A DNA stretch of 64,000 bases. It comes from Pachypanchax playfairii (taxonomy: Eukaryota; Chordata; Actinopteri; Cyprinodontiformes; Aplocheilidae). A program made the position numbers and the translations under genes. Shown piece by piece: positions 1 to 11,644 of this stretch (positions are counted from its first letter, which is position 1; the number at the start of each line of letters is the position of its first letter). The stretch spans positions 310,001-374,000 of the forward strand of contig SSNP01000035.1 in the NCBI GenBank assembly GCA_006937955.1, written 5' to 3'. The notes beneath the pieces were generated by a model. That model saw only the letters and a list, made by a program, of their open reading frames with translations. It ran no database searches and was not told the DNA's origin.

Positions 1-878
1 CTCTCAAGGAGACCCAAGTCAGGAGGAGGGAATTCTGCTGAATATTTCTCTTTAAACAAAGCTTTGCAGGTTAGACGGGGACGTATTGAAACACTCCCAG
101 TCTCAATCCACTTTTTGTTATATTTAGCCCGAGATGTGATGAATAGATCTTTCTGAAAGACGGCTGTTTCTAAAAATAGCCAGCTGCTGCTGCTGCTGTT
201 TGTGCCAGGCTTTTCCAGGGTGTCTGCTCGCTCTGCTGCTGCTGATGATGATGATGATGACAGAGACAATCTCACTCTTTCTTCTCTTTGTCTTCCTTTA
301 TCAGAGCTTCCCTGTGTTCCCCGCCTGCAGTACATCTGCACTCTCACCCAGATCTTTAGCCTTGACGGTTACTTCACTGTATGTTGGTGCTTGCTTATTG
401 TTTTTGAACAGCATTTTTCAGATGCAGGAAGTTTCAGTAGGTGGCAGCATTTCTCTGTCCATCAGCGCTGGTGAACATGGTTCAGTTCTTCTGCACTGTT
501 CCTGCAGTTTCTTTGTCTTTTATCCTCGGCTTGAAGCTGCACAGAGGAGGAGAAAAGACTAATGTAATCACGAGTATATGGGTGGAACAGGTGAAACATC
601 AGTGTTCTTAGATAAAAATAAATGAATGTGTGTAACTGTATCTCACATGGGACAAATCAGGACTGTAAGCCAGACCTAATTATCCACGTTGGATTCAGAG
701 CAAATTCTGTTTTAAAACTTGACCACAAGTCAAAAAGCATCATCATGTTTTCATCCAGAGGAAGAGATCCAAACACAATATTTATAATAAAACAGACTCT
801 TACTGTAGATTTTTTCAGGATGTTACTAATGATGTTTTTGGCTAATTGAGACTGTATTTGTCCCTCTTTTCTTTCTAG
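1..878 (+). other. 3' end of hsd17b12 intron 1
   Basis: This stretch lies directly upstream of the first visible coding exon and ends in a pyrimidine-rich tract and AG at 877-878. I find no match to the expected N-terminal membrane-anchor exon of HSD17B12, so exon 1 and the promoter lie before the window. A short (CTG)n run (about 182-199) and a (GAT)n run (about 243-260) make the overlapping open frames here low-complexity artefacts. Nothing else is recognisable. Confidence 0.75.
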
Positions 879-925
879 TTGTAACGGGAGCCACCGATGG
901 GATTGGGAAAGCATATGCTGAGGAG
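879..925 (+). CDS. hsd17b12: hsd17b12 coding exon 2 (cofactor motif)
   Basis: Encodes VTGATDGIGKAYAEE after a split Val codon (G|TT). It carries the TGxxxGxG dinucleotide-binding glycine loop. The acceptor is ctttctag (878) and the donor is gtgag (926). Confidence 0.95.
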
Positions 926-3900
926 GTGAGACAGTTGAGTTTAGGCTCATGAGATGTGCTTATAAATACATAAAAAACATTATATTTGTGTTTTATAACG
1001 TTTAAAGCAGAGTGTGATTTTAATTCCTAAGTATTTCACAGAAAATGTTGGATTTTTGTGAAGTTTGTTGGTGTCTGAAATTCTTTTTTAATACCAAACT
1101 ACAAACTATTATTTTTAAACTATCACGTTTTCAGTCAGATATAAATGTTTTGAAGCTTTTTACTGTATCTGTCTGTGGTTGTTTTCCTTCACTTATCATT
1201 AACAACCTTTTTTTAATGTTGTAAATATTTTTGGTCAGCTCGCTCGCAGAGGCTTTGCTATTGTTCTGATCAGCCGCTCTCAGGAGAAGCTCGATGATGT
1301 ATCCAAGGCGATTGGTGAGAAAATGCACATGTCACATCACTGTTAAATACACTGTGAATAATACAGCTAATCGAACTAGTAGCACATCTTTGTGTCAAGG
1401 TGAAGTAAGTAGTACTAGAGATTCAGTGACAAATATTAGTTAGTATTAAACGTAAAATGTGGCGAACCCTTAATGCAGTCGTACGGTCTCATTTGTCGTG
1501 AGCTTGGCATGTTTATCATTAAACAAACTGACACGTGTGATCTTTTATTCAGTATGTTGAGATACTGTGGGGCCCTTATGATTGTGGGGCCTCTTGTTCC
1601 AGCTAAAAGTGCATTAACTAAAAGCAATTTTTTTCTTTGATTATCATTTCAGTGCAGATTTTTAAGTTAACATTTCATTTTTTTTCTTTAAAAAAGTCCC
1701 TGTTTTTGGTGTTATTTATTTTCTTAATGTTTATTTTCATCCTCAGCCAGTAAATGCGGCGTGGAGACCAAAACGATTGCAGTAGATTTCAGTGCTACTG
1801 ATATTTATGCAAAGATTGAAGATGGACTTAAAGGACTGGAGATCGGAGTTTTGGGTAAGACTCACTTCAGTTTATTCCTTTAGCCTGTTTGGTCCAATTA
1901 ATCTACTCATGCAACACAGATTGTCTTGAATTCAAAGATTTTCCTGTTCCCAGAGATTAACTTGTCAGTGCTTTGCTGCCCTCCAAAGTCCAAAAAACGA
2001 ATCACAATTTTATTTCAAAATTGTGCTTTTAATATTTGAAAAATTGTGCATTTTGTGCGTCTGTGCAGTTCTGTGAGTCACGGGTTGCATTTTTTTTGTC
2101 ACATGATTGTTGCTTTTCTCCTGGTTACAGTGAACAATGTCGGCATGTCTTATTCTTACCCTGAATTCTTCCTCAACGTTCCCAATCTGGACACAGTGAG
2201 TCTTTACATTTGACTATTTTTATGTTTGACATTTATTTTTGATCACATTAATAAAGATTACATTCTGATGTAATTATTTTGAACAAATAACGTTTTTAAC
2301 TTAAATTCGATCCACCTTTTCTTTACTATCTTTTCATAAAACTCCCATTTTGCCGCGATGTTTGATGCCTTGTGCATTTGGTCACTTATGTTAGATTGAA
2401 GACCTGGTTGGATCAATCTTGTTCTTTTTAGAGTAGATCAATATTCTGTAAGTGGACCACTTTACTTTTACTCAGACTGTTGAAGAAAATACCTGAATAT
2501 TATCTCCTAACTCATTTCATGTTTCAGGTTTGTTAGTTCTGGACATTAAATGGCTGTTTTTGGAGATTATTATTGTTTCTTTAGACGTCTGTGTCCTATT
2601 TGCTCTGCCAGAAATGAAAGATTGCTTTTCAGTAAAGACTTTGTCATAACTTGTGTTAAATCCAAAATGATTTTTGTTTTTATGTAAAGTTTCACAAACA
2701 CACATTTTGTCCAGCTGGAATAATAATACCTTTTTTTGTTTCAGTTCATTGACACATTGGTCAACATTAACATAACATCCGTGTGCCAGGTGAGTTTTGC
2801 AACATGCAATGTGACTTTTATAACCCGTTTACATTAAAAAATCCCATTAAAATGCTAATGTTGAACCTAAAGTCCAGCAAATAAAATCCTGATTGCATTA
2901 GGTGATGGTCAGATACTGCATCTTTAGCTGTAAGTACATCCCTGACTGTGTGCATGGATAGGTGGGACTGTTTTTGATCTGAAGGTAATGCATATTTAAT
3001 CACTTTTTCTTGGAAAAACACTCATGTTCAAAAGAATAAAAAATGTGAAAGTGCAGGGGTTGTTAAAGTATTCTGAGGTGCTTTTACGTAAGTCTGTTTG
3101 GAGCGCCACAGCGCCAACCCTGAATGTCCAGCTCAGTTTGAGCCTGACGGACTTCATAAACTCTAAATTATGGGCTTATTCTACACCTCAGAGTGGAATT
3201 GTGACCACCTGTGAGTAATTAAGTTTTCTAACTAGATAAAAATGGCTGATATAATTTGATTCACTGGCTGAGGAGAGAGAACTCAAACACACACACCTAA
3301 AACTGTGACACAAAGAACAGTAAGTCACTTCCGTCCTTATTCAACACACTCAGCAGCTCCCGCAGCAGCAGATAAAGTCCACCCACTCTTATAACACTTA
3401 ATTTAGGTTATTCAGTATTTCTTGAAACAACTCCCTCAGTCATCGTTAACATTTCCTCTCTGTCTTTGTCTCTGACCACCCCTTCACACACCTCCCACAC
3501 ATACATGTGGATGAACACATCCACACACAATCTCTAAACCATTTCTTCTATCTGACCTTTTTTCTTCTGCATGTCTCTCTCTCTCCTTCTCGTTATGTTT
3601 TACAGATGACGCGTCTTGTTTTACCTCAGATGGTTGAAAGGTGAGTTTATGAGATAAAGGATTTTAGTTGCTGTGTTCTAGATTTTTCAGAATAAAACAG
3701 GACTTCAGTATTGTGTTACATTCTGATTTAAGATGAAGGCTTTGTGGTAAATTGTGTCGAAACAAATATATTTATAATCTAAGCCAAATATTTTCAAGCT
3801 CAGTCAGATTTTTGGCTTCATGCTGTGTGAAAGTTTCTTTCTGCTTGTTGGTGACTGGAAAAACAACGAGACCGACAGAGTTGAATAAAGCAGCTCATAA

Positions 3901-6900
3901 CTCGTTTAATGTGGCGTCATAAAAGGCACCAACGGTGTTTCTGTATCTCCCTCCTGCCAACAGGGGGAGACAAAGGTTTCACACTGTCTGTAACATGTTG
4001 CTATTAAACTAAAAGAATCGAAATTCACCAAAACTTAAATCTGAACCGATTGGATGGAAAACAACTTGATACAAATGATGAAGTACTGAAGTAACTCCTT
4101 GAAAATGTCTGATTTTATTTCTACGTGTTGCACGGTAGAGTACGAGCCGTCCTCTGGTGGGAGTGAATAATTCTGTGGGTGCTGGTTCCTGCAGTTTGCT
4201 TGATATGATCTCCATTTTTCCTCCTCATCAAAATCACATTTATACTCCAAAAAATAGAGAGAGAAAAAAGGAAAATACGGCATGAAGACTCCACAGACTG
4301 AAGCAAAAATGTCATCAGATTGTAAACATTTAAGTATTGATGTTGCTGTATCTTTGATCTTATCATTATCCACCAGCTCTACTTTGATGCACTACGAGTG
4401 CAGTTTTGGCTCAGCATGCAAGTACATGCACTACCATATTCTTTTATCTTTCTGGGATTGATTTCAGGCTAAAGTGTCTGCTGCCCCCTTTTCTCTTTCC
4501 TGGAGTTTCTTTTTTTCTGATGTAAAAGAACATTTTTTTTTTTTCGATATGGTTTACAGGAAGAAGGGGGCCATCCTCAACCTCTCATCTGCCAGTGGGA
4601 TGTATCCTGTTCCTCTCCTCACTGTCTATTCTGCCACTAAGGTAATTACAATACATGGTATGACCTTCTCATCAAGTCTTACTTCAAGCAGTACCTGCAG
4701 GCGCACCCCAACCTCACAACAGCTTATGTTAACACACAGAAATCCATCTCTGTTTCCTGCTTATGAATTATTCTTTCTCATTGACCAACAGACTGAAGGC
4801 AAAACTAATCGATACGGGAACATTTACCTTCAAGTAGGATTAAAGTGACAAACTGTTTTGTTACAATTTGTAAATGTAAAAGAAGTCTTTCAATCACTTT
4901 TGTTCCAAGTTAGATTTGAGATTTAACAACATCTTGCTGAGTTTCTACAGTCATCACACTACATGCCAGTTATCATCTTCACTTTGAGTTTAAATGTGCT
5001 TTTAAAACTAATATTTACACTTTTTGCAGAGTTTTTTTTATTTTAGTTTGTTAAAATTTAAATGGAGTTTTAATTTGTAAATGTAACTTTAATGACCCTT
5101 TATGTCAAACAGGCGTTTGTGGACTTTTTCTCACGAGGACTTCAGGTTGAATATAAAAGCAAAGGAGTCATAATTCAGGTAAATAATGTTTCTGTTTATA
5201 TGTTTTAATCTGGTTACTTGTTCTTGTAATGTTTGAGGCAGTAATTGTTGGACCTGAGGTTTAAAATATGTATTTATAATTATTAGTCCTGCCACAGTGA
5301 AATTTAATGTATGACTTGTTTTTGTTTTCCAGAGTGTGTTGCCATTTTTTGTTGCTACCAAGATGAGTAAAATCCGACGGGCCACGCTGGACAGGCCCAG
5401 TCCAGAACGATATGTGGCAGCTGAGCTCAACACTGTGGGACTGCAGACCCAAACCAACGGTTACCTGCCGCATGCCATAATCGTAAGTCAATGTTTTAAC
5501 AAAATGATACAGACTTTGTTAGAAAAAAAGACATCTTAGTGTCATCACTTAGTATTCTTTTCTTTGAGGTGATATTTTTTTCTTTCTGATAACTGAAGCA
5601 GCTGATGTTGGTTAATAAAATCTATCAGACTAGGATCAGTCTGCAACAGTCCCAGAGCTGCTTTACCCCATAAATCTGATGGATTTATTAACACACACTT
5701 ACTTCACCGTGTTTCCTCTTCACAGACCAGTCTTAGGTAGATCTGGGCTTTAGTTCCTGTTCAGTTAGCTGTGGGATTGTGGAGGTCTGGTGGATTCATT
5801 TTCTGGTTCTTTTATAGACCTGAACCAAAAGCTAAACGCTGCTAACAGTTTTTATAGAGATGCTCTTAGTTGGGCTGTAATCAACCAAACAAATGATTAG
5901 TCGACCAAAGTCCTGTCCTGCACAAAGATCAGTCGACAAAAAGACACAATGTTTTGCATTTTGATTGAACATTTATTAAACAACTGTCATATAATGTCTA
6001 TAATAAAAATACAATTCTTAGAAAATTACGTTTTTTTTTTTTTTTTAACTGCAAAGTGAGGAGCTTTGTCTGAGGTCTGTAGTGACACTCACGATCCCGC
6101 ACCTAATCACACCGCACGCTACAAAAAATATAACTGCTTAAACTGCTGGACACTTTGTTGACTACAAGCAAAACAAGTAGCGTTCTAACTGAAAACAATA
6201 AAACTACTTATAATTCTTTATAATTCCTTACAGGGCAAAGCAACATCCATACGTTGTGCAGCCAGCTACAGGTGTGATTCCTGGGTGTTCTACAATGCGC
6301 TAAACTGTGGCGCTGTTACAAAACAGCCTAAATTAAAGCATTTAAAGATGGGGATAAAGCATAGACTAATTATATTTATAATAAGTAATATATAACTGCT
6401 TATAAAGGAATAAATATCAAGGAGTAAATAAAAAAAATGTTTTTATTGGTTTTTAAAAAATATACGCAACTGGTCGACCAATGAGAATGTCAGTCGACCA
6501 AGACGGCATCGACCAATTAGTCGACTAAATGATTAAAGTTGACAACCCTACCTCTTAAAAATATCTGGTTTTAATCTGAACTAATCTGACCACTTAAAAT
6601 GACTAAAAATCTGAAATGCAGCAGTTAGCTGCAACTTAAAAAGGCTCCTCAGTCTGAATCCTCCTCTGAGTATCACTTAGATTTTATAAATCCAACATTA
6701 ACAAGTGCAACGTACCTCATGCTGTGTGAATGGCAGTAAAAGATATTGAAGAACAGGTGCAGCAGATAAATGATATAACTTTAGTAGTAGAGGTTCCTGG
6801 TGCAGTTTAGCACATAGACGACATGGTGAAGTTAAACCATGGCAACAGTGTGAAAACCTCAAAAGGCTCCATTTTCACTTTCAACAAAAGTGCCTCGTCT

Positions 6901-8699
6901 TTCACCTCCTCTCACTGAACTCGTGTTGTTCCCACAGCTGCTGTAAACATCTGTTAAAAAGTAGACACCCTCTGAAGTAATGAAGTGGGATGCACCACTA
7001 TGTCTCAGTGATGCATGAATCCTAATAAAATCTTATAAAATATTAAATGGTTGCTCAAATCCAGGTCCGATCTTTCAGCGGGCGTCTTCATTCATCAGAA
7101 GGCAAAAATTAAAAATATGTTAGCGTCTCTCACCAGTTCATCCAGGCTGGATTAGACTATGTGACCTACATATTAACAATCATGTCTATTGATTATACAT
7201 TTGTGTAACAACACAATCTATTACAGCATACAGGTGGTCAATAAATCCTGTTCAGCATAAATAGCTGTTATTAATCCCGCTCAGCCTGTGCTGATAGGAT
7301 AATTTCATCACAGATGTTGTCTGATTTCACAATACCATGAGCAGCAGACACATAGTGTCGCTCTGATTATCTGTTAATCCCTCTCTGTTCAGTTCTGTGG
7401 CAGAACTCCTCACGTTTCACAGTTTTAAGCCACAGTTTACTGGTATCTAATTTGGTCTGCTCTAAAGCTGCAATCTGCAACTTTCTGGAAAAACAACATC
7501 TGCTCAGTTTAAATTGCTGTAGCTCCTTTTCTCTGTAGGTGTACAATTATAATGGCAAAGTGGAAGACCTGAAAAATAAAAGTAAACTGATTTAACGGGA
7601 TATTAGAATTCTCTAAAATTAAAAATGAGCTCCAATTTACTCAAATTTTTGTGTTAAAATTTCCCCAAAAAATACAGACAGAAATTCCACATTGTTGTTG
7701 ATGAGCAGTGAGATTGAATTGGACTGAGCAGCTGATGGAAATGAGTTGTAATCAGACTTAGCAAGTTTTTTAATCTCTCACTGAATATGTTGGATATAAA
7801 AGACCTCAGTCAGCTGCTGTTTTACAGGGAATTTAACTACAGCAAAATAAAGTGTTTTTTTTATAAGAAAAGGACATTTCTATAGGCTCTTAGTTTTCAC
7901 CTCCTCTACATCCGATTACATGAGATTATTTTAGATTTTTGTTTAATGCATGATCAAGCCAACAAACAGAAGCAGCGTTCCTTCTCCTGAGCTCTCCTGG
8001 ACGAATGAGTTCATTATGTGTTCAATGAATCTGTGAAAGAGCCACTGATGATGTTGCATAAAACTGCTCATCATTTACAAAATGAATTCAATCTTAAACT
8101 AAATAATCAGTGTCCACCGCAGCGCAGTGGGCAGAAAGGTTGTAAAGTTAAAGCTGACTCACCTGACTTTATGGCTAAAGTAGAAGAAACTTTATTACTG
8201 TAATTTGAACAGTTCACTAATGTGCCAAGTTTAAATTATCTGCAAATGAAGTGAATTTATCCAGGAACCCTAGAGATTGAAACCATCTGGCTATAAAATA
8301 AAATAAAAAATCTATGGGATGGTCTGTATGGCTTTGGAGGGCACCATTGAGAGCAGCTTTAAATACAGATGGATTGAGGACTTAAAGTTTTATGATCTCT
8401 TTAAACAATAAACCATGTCGTTCATGTGTAATTTGAAAAGGGCGTTGCGTTAGAAGGCTATTGTTGTTTGAATTTTCCCTTGTATAAACATGCCTGCCAC
8501 AGTTGTTGCTCCTGTGGATTGGAGATTAATAATAAATGCTAATCTGTTATTTGTAAATGCCACCAGATGACCATGTAATTTCCCTCTGTAGGGTTGGGTG
8601 ACTACAGCTCTGCTCCCAGCCAAGATGCTCAACAGACTCACGATGGGGATGAGTTTGTCCCAGCGCGCTCGTTACCTCAAGAAGCAGAAGCAGGGATAG
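879..8699 (+). CDS. hsd17b12: Very-long-chain 3-oxoacyl-CoA reductase / 17-beta-hydroxysteroid dehydrogenase 12 (10 exons, 5' partial)
   Basis: NADPH-dependent short-chain dehydrogenase of the ER membrane. In the family it performs the second step of fatty-acid elongation (3-ketoacyl-CoA to 3-hydroxyacyl-CoA), working with ELOVL enzymes, and can reduce estrone. Coding exons: 879-925, 1239-1314, 1747-1854, 2131-2195, 2745-2789, 3606-3640, 4560-4641, 5113-5178, 5333-5482, 8592-8699; the join is in frame (782 nt, 259 codons plus TAG, with one codon split at the 5' edge). All visible introns are GT-AG. Key motifs are TGATDGIGKAYAEE (cofactor loop), NNVG, the catalytic serine in NLSSASG, YSATK (catalytic Tyr/Lys), and the family signature LPFFVATKMSKIR. 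The remaining length equals human HSD17B12 (312 aa) minus its first exon. The C-terminus is KKQKQG. Nothing looks broken, so it is probably functional. Teleosts carry a and b paralogues and I cannot say which this is. Confidence 0.96.
1239..1314 (+). CDS. hsd17b12: hsd17b12 coding exon 3
   Basis: Encodes LARRGFAIVLISRSQEKLDD and onward, the second beta strand plus the arginine (ISRS) that typically contacts the NADP(H) phosphate in this family. The last base begins an Ala codon finished in the next exon. The donor is gtgaga. Confidence 0.94.
1747..1854 (+). CDS. hsd17b12: hsd17b12 coding exon 4
   Basis: Encodes SKCGVETKTIAVDFSATDIY through LEIGVL, matching the family's 'AVDF' strand and the 'GLEIGILVNN' approach. 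The acceptor is cctcag (1746) and the donor is gtaaga (1855). The final G starts the Val codon of the next exon. Confidence 0.95.
2131..2195 (+). CDS. hsd17b12: hsd17b12 coding exon 5 (NNVG motif)
   Basis: Encodes VNNVGMSYSYPEFFLNVPNL then DT. NNVG is the SDR structural asparagine motif, and the MSYxYPExF block is typical of HSD17B12/HSD17B3 relatives. The acceptor is ttacag and the donor is gtgagt. Confidence 0.95.
2745..2789 (+). CDS. hsd17b12: hsd17b12 coding exon 6
   Basis: A 45-nt exon encoding FIDTLVNINITSVCQ, the helix before the catalytic serine and the counterpart of human IKKMININILSVCK. The acceptor is tttcag and the donor is gtgagt. It is too short to stand out as an ORF. Confidence 0.93.
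3606..3640 (+). CDS. hsd17b12: hsd17b12 coding exon 7
   Basis: A 35-nt exon encoding MTRLVLPQMVE plus the first two bases of an Arg codon. It is identified by its match to the family's MTQLVLPGMVER block and by correct phase to both neighbours. The acceptor is ttacag and the donor is gtgagt. Confidence 0.93.
4560..4641 (+). CDS. hsd17b12: hsd17b12 coding exon 8 (catalytic Ser, Tyr, Lys)
   Basis: Encodes (R)KKGAILNLSSASGMYPVP then LLTVYSATK. It contains the catalytic serine in NLSSASG and the Tyr-x-x-x-Lys pair, so the active site is complete. The acceptor is tttacag and the donor is gtaatt. The open frame running past the donor into the intron is not coding. Confidence 0.96.
5113..5178 (+). 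CDS. hsd17b12: hsd17b12 coding exon 9
   Basis: Encodes AFVDFFSRGLQVEYKSKGVI then IQ, matching the family FVDFFSxxLxxEYxSKGVxVQ block after the catalytic lysine. The acceptor is aaacag and the donor is gtaaat. Confidence 0.95.
5333..5482 (+). CDS. hsd17b12: hsd17b12 coding exon 10
   Basis: Encodes SVLPFFVATKMSKIR, RATLDRPSPERYV and TVGLQTQTNGYLPHAII, the substrate-entrance and C-terminal region. The acceptor is ttccag and the donor is gtaagt. Confidence 0.95.
5483..8591 (+). other. hsd17b12 last intron (3.1 kb)
   Basis: By far the largest intron visible in the gene. It is bounded by gtaagt (5483) and tctgtag (8591). It holds one recognisable insertion, the hAT-like element at 5869-6551. The rest (about 6.6-8.5 kb) is AT-rich with no repeat family, exon or RNA gene that I can recognise. 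Confidence 0.85.
5869..6551. mobile_element. hAT-like non-autonomous DNA transposon (MITE)
   Basis: The ends are imperfect terminal inverted repeats rich in AGTCGAC/GGTCGAC words. The left end reads tgggctgtaatcaac and later attagtcgacc. The right end, reverse-complemented, reads agggttgtcaac and later tttagtcgac. Direct CTCTTA copies flank both ends (5863-5868 and 6552-6557), consistent with a decayed 8-bp hAT target duplication. I see no transposase frame inside. It looks like an old copy, harmless in an intron. Confidence 0.65.
8592..8699 (+). CDS. hsd17b12: hsd17b12 terminal coding exon
   Basis: Encodes GWVTTALLPAKMLNRLTMGM then SLSQRARYLKKQKQG and TAG (8697-8699). It matches the family end, in which a RAxYLKK tail closes the protein. 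The acceptor is ctgtag. The terminal residues differ from the human KKTKKN ending. Confidence 0.93.
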   Translation, partial: GWVTTALLPAKMLNRLTMGMSLSQRARYLKKQKQG

Positions 8700-9790
8700 A
8701 TGAATCTGGATGCAAATGCTGGGAGCTGCAGTGACAGACAGAGGGGACCAGCTGTGTTAATGACTCGTCCAACTACCATCATCATCAAGGACCAAGCAAA
8801 GAAAAAGTGACAGTTTCTGGGCAACATCTCAGTTTTCCTCTTTCTGAAAGTGATAGATGATGTGAGCCAGTCTTTTAGCACATTGCATGTGCTCAATCCA
8901 AACATTTGTGTTAGAACTATTGGACCAATTTGTGCTTTTTGTTGAGTAAGCAGCTTTAATTAAACATGGAAACTAAAACCAACTCCCAGAACTGACCATC
9001 TGTCTAAGATGTAAGGAGAAAAAAGGATATGAAGTTGGATTTTTCTGATGTGGCGTCTCTGATCTTGTTTTTGTGATTCCTGTGGGTAGAACTTGAAGCT
9101 GTGTGATGAAACACTGAAAGTGGACCGAACTTTTGACCAATTTTGGGCAAAAGACTAACATTAGTATTTTTTTTATTTTATTTTACAGCACATTGATGAT
9201 CATTTTTCTTCGAAACACTAACATCAGTCAAAAAGTGTTTGATAAAAGAAGTGCATTCAAAACTGATAGATTTCATACGACCACCCCACCAAAATAAAAC
9301 AGGAAGTATGTGTTTGTCACCAGCACAATTTGTAGTCAAATATTAAAATGTATTTTAACTACAAACTAACATCAATTCCAAAGTTATTTTTTCATCTTGA
9401 GCACTACTCAGTGAAGTTTGCTTAATTTATGTAAATCTCTGATTTTGAGAGAAAAGGTTGAAGATCTTTCTTTTTTTCTCCAAATGAGAGATGTGTTGCT
9501 TCGTGACTTCAATGAAATTAGTAAAACGTAGATGAGAATTCTTTGTTCTTCTGTGTGAAGTTGTGTTTGTGTCCCTGTACTTGGTGTCATACTCCTAACA
9601 TTCTCATATTAACTTGTGTTGCTTTATTAGTTCTTAACATTTCACACACTGAATATTAAAGTACACTATGGATCAACTTGTTGTTTAAGCTAATCTGGAT
9701 GATTGACATGAATGATTCTGAAACCCACATCTTTTGTGCTTCCTGCTTTTAAATAAATTTGCATTTCAAATAAACTGAGTTTTCAAATTA
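8700..9790 (+). other. hsd17b12: hsd17b12 3' UTR with paired polyadenylation signals
   Basis: This is the stretch after the TAG stop. Two AATAAA hexamers at 9752-9757 and 9769-9774 are the best poly(A) signals downstream, giving a 3' UTR of about 1.1 kb. Open frames here lack family resemblance. The exact cleavage site is inferred, not seen. Confidence 0.55.
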
Positions 9791-10029
9791 TTTGGACTTA
9801 TTTACATTATTGCGTTGTCAATTTTTGTTAAATTCCATTATATTTTCTCTTGATACACACTACTATAAACTTAAGGATAAACTAAATGTGACCTTCGTCT
9901 TCCCTAAACTTTAAAATGCACATGTCCAATTGTTCAATGTTTCAGTAATTTTTATACAACTTGCTGTTTTCTAACAAGGAGCTAAATAGAAAAACGTACT
10001 GCAGATGTTGTTAGTAAGTTTAGCGTGTC

Positions 10030-10845
10030 ATTAACTTGCAACAGAGAGACTGGAAGAGTAACAGACATTGAAGTGGACGTCCTTTAGTCACATCCCACTC
10101 TGACGATGCTCCATTGTGGACAGTGACCTGTGGAACTGGATGGTGAAGCACCAAGTGTCACATCAGACTTTTAGAAACCGTTTACATCTGTGTGATATGC
10201 ATGCTAGACAACCTGCAATGGTAACTGACCATCAGGTACAACCATCATCATCTTGCATGGTCAGGGTATATTTACACTGAACGAGGGACCAGTGGGCCTC
10301 TGATGTTCTCTGATAAAAGTCAAGTCATGCTGAGTAGAAAAGATGCTGCCAACTATGTTGGAGATGTCAAGGAGCCACGATGCATCAGCCTTTGGTGGAA
10401 GTGTTACAGTGTGGACAGGTATGTTTAGTCAGGTGTGATGAGCCAGAACTACCTGAGTAACATCATTAATCCAGTCATTGAGCTCTTCAAGAACAACACA
10501 GGCCTAATTTTCTCTCCCTGGATGACATTGCTTCAGTTCATCAATGTTGTATCATTAGGGAACGGCTGCTGGAGACTGGGGCTCCTCGAGTGGAGAGACC
10601 TGCACTTTCTCCAGACCTGAATCCAATAAAAAAACCTCTCAGATCAGCTGAGTTGCCATGTAGAGACTCTGTACCCCAAAACCTCCAGACAATAAGTCGA
10701 CCTGTGAACAGCATGAGACGTCGTTGTCCAGATGTAGCTGATGCTCAAGGTCACATCGAGACGTTGACATTTCTTACTGTTGTTGACTTTTATTACAATG
10801 AGCTGTTTGAGATGAGAAAAGAACAGATGCATGCTTCTATTTAAA
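10030..10845 (+). mobile_element. Decayed Tc1/mariner transposon with transposase pseudogene
   Basis: Frames switch repeatedly, but several pieces are clearly Tc1-type. FSDKSQ (near 10300) fits the first catalytic-Asp FSDESR block. A block equivalent to 'IIRERLLETG.PR' lies around 10550. WRDLHF / ERPALSPDLNPI lies at 10590-10630 in two overlapping frames. The DD34E glutamate in NPIE reads Lys here (NPIKK), and stops and frameshifts interrupt the gene. It is inactive. I could not define clean terminal repeats. Confidence 0.8.
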
Positions 10846-11510
10846 TGATCTACTTTCATGATTTAACACCACTATAGTGTGAACCTTTTAAGTTTTTTTA
10901 GCTTTCCCCCAAAGCCAAACACCACTAGTTTACATGAACCACAATGTTCTCAAAGTAAAACAGGAAAAACTGGCTAAAGAATGATGCTTTCAGAAGGAAA
11001 CATGGATATTTACATCTCTTCCATACGAGGATGTTAAAGACTCTGCAGGTCTTAAACATTAAATGGATTTCATGCCAAAAAGACAATACAACATATCTCA
11101 TGTTCTGTTTGCAATATTTAAGACTAAATGTAAGTAAGTTTGGGTCAGACATTTTTTTATACAGTACATGACATCCATTAAAGACAAGGACAATTCCTTC
11201 AGTGTTGGAAAGAAACACCTTTCACAGCCACAGTGATATTCCTCTACAACCCAACAATTGGCTCACTTAACTTTCTAAACTGATCATATCATTAGTCATG
11301 ATTTTCACAGATTGAATTAATGTGTTGCTTTTTCACTCCTCTGCCTCCTCCTTCCCAAACATCCCCATCCGGTTCCCATGCCAACAGTTTCTAGGAGGTT
11401 ATTCCGGTGCACTGGTATGGAAACTGCGGAAATGTGTCATCAGTGAGGATGTAGGAGGGGAGAGGAGCTCTGTGCGTGGAGGGATGCCCAAAGGAAGAAG
11501 TGAGTGGGTT
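10846..11510 (+). other. Intergenic sequence upstream of the small gene
   Basis: No repeat or exon is recognised. The last 200 bases become GC-richer and G/A-rich (GGAGGGGAGAGGAG near 11454), as expected just upstream of a promoter. Open frames at 11322-11648 and on the reverse strand have no recognisable domains. Confidence 0.4.
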
Positions 11511-11521
11511 GCAGAGAAGTA

Positions 11522-11527
11522 TATAAA
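11522..11527 (+). promoter_or_regulatory. TATA box of the C11orf96-like gene
   Basis: TATAAA sits within GTATATAAAGACG, a strong TATA context. Transcription should start near 11550, giving a 5' UTR of about 320 nt before the ATG at 11873 if it is unspliced. Canonical TATA promoters are typical of inducible short genes, which would fit a C11orf96-type gene. Confidence 0.6.
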
Positions 11528-11644
11528 GACGAGCTCAGTGGTGCTTAAACTCAACGGCTCGCTCAGACTTGTGCAACTTTTCTGTGTTTTCAAAGCGAAA
11601 AACAGACCGGAGAAGGAGCTCAACAGGATCTCTCAAAACACCTC

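Noticed and set aside
200..562. 120-codon and 90-codon overlapping frames near the window start
   Set aside because: Driven by CTG and GAT simple repeats inside an intron, with no match to HSD17B12 exon 1 and no domain.
4642..4848. Extension of the hsd17b12 exon 8 frame past its donor
   Set aside because: The frame stays open for 69 codons, but GT at 4642 is in correct phase with the next exon and the extension has no family similarity.
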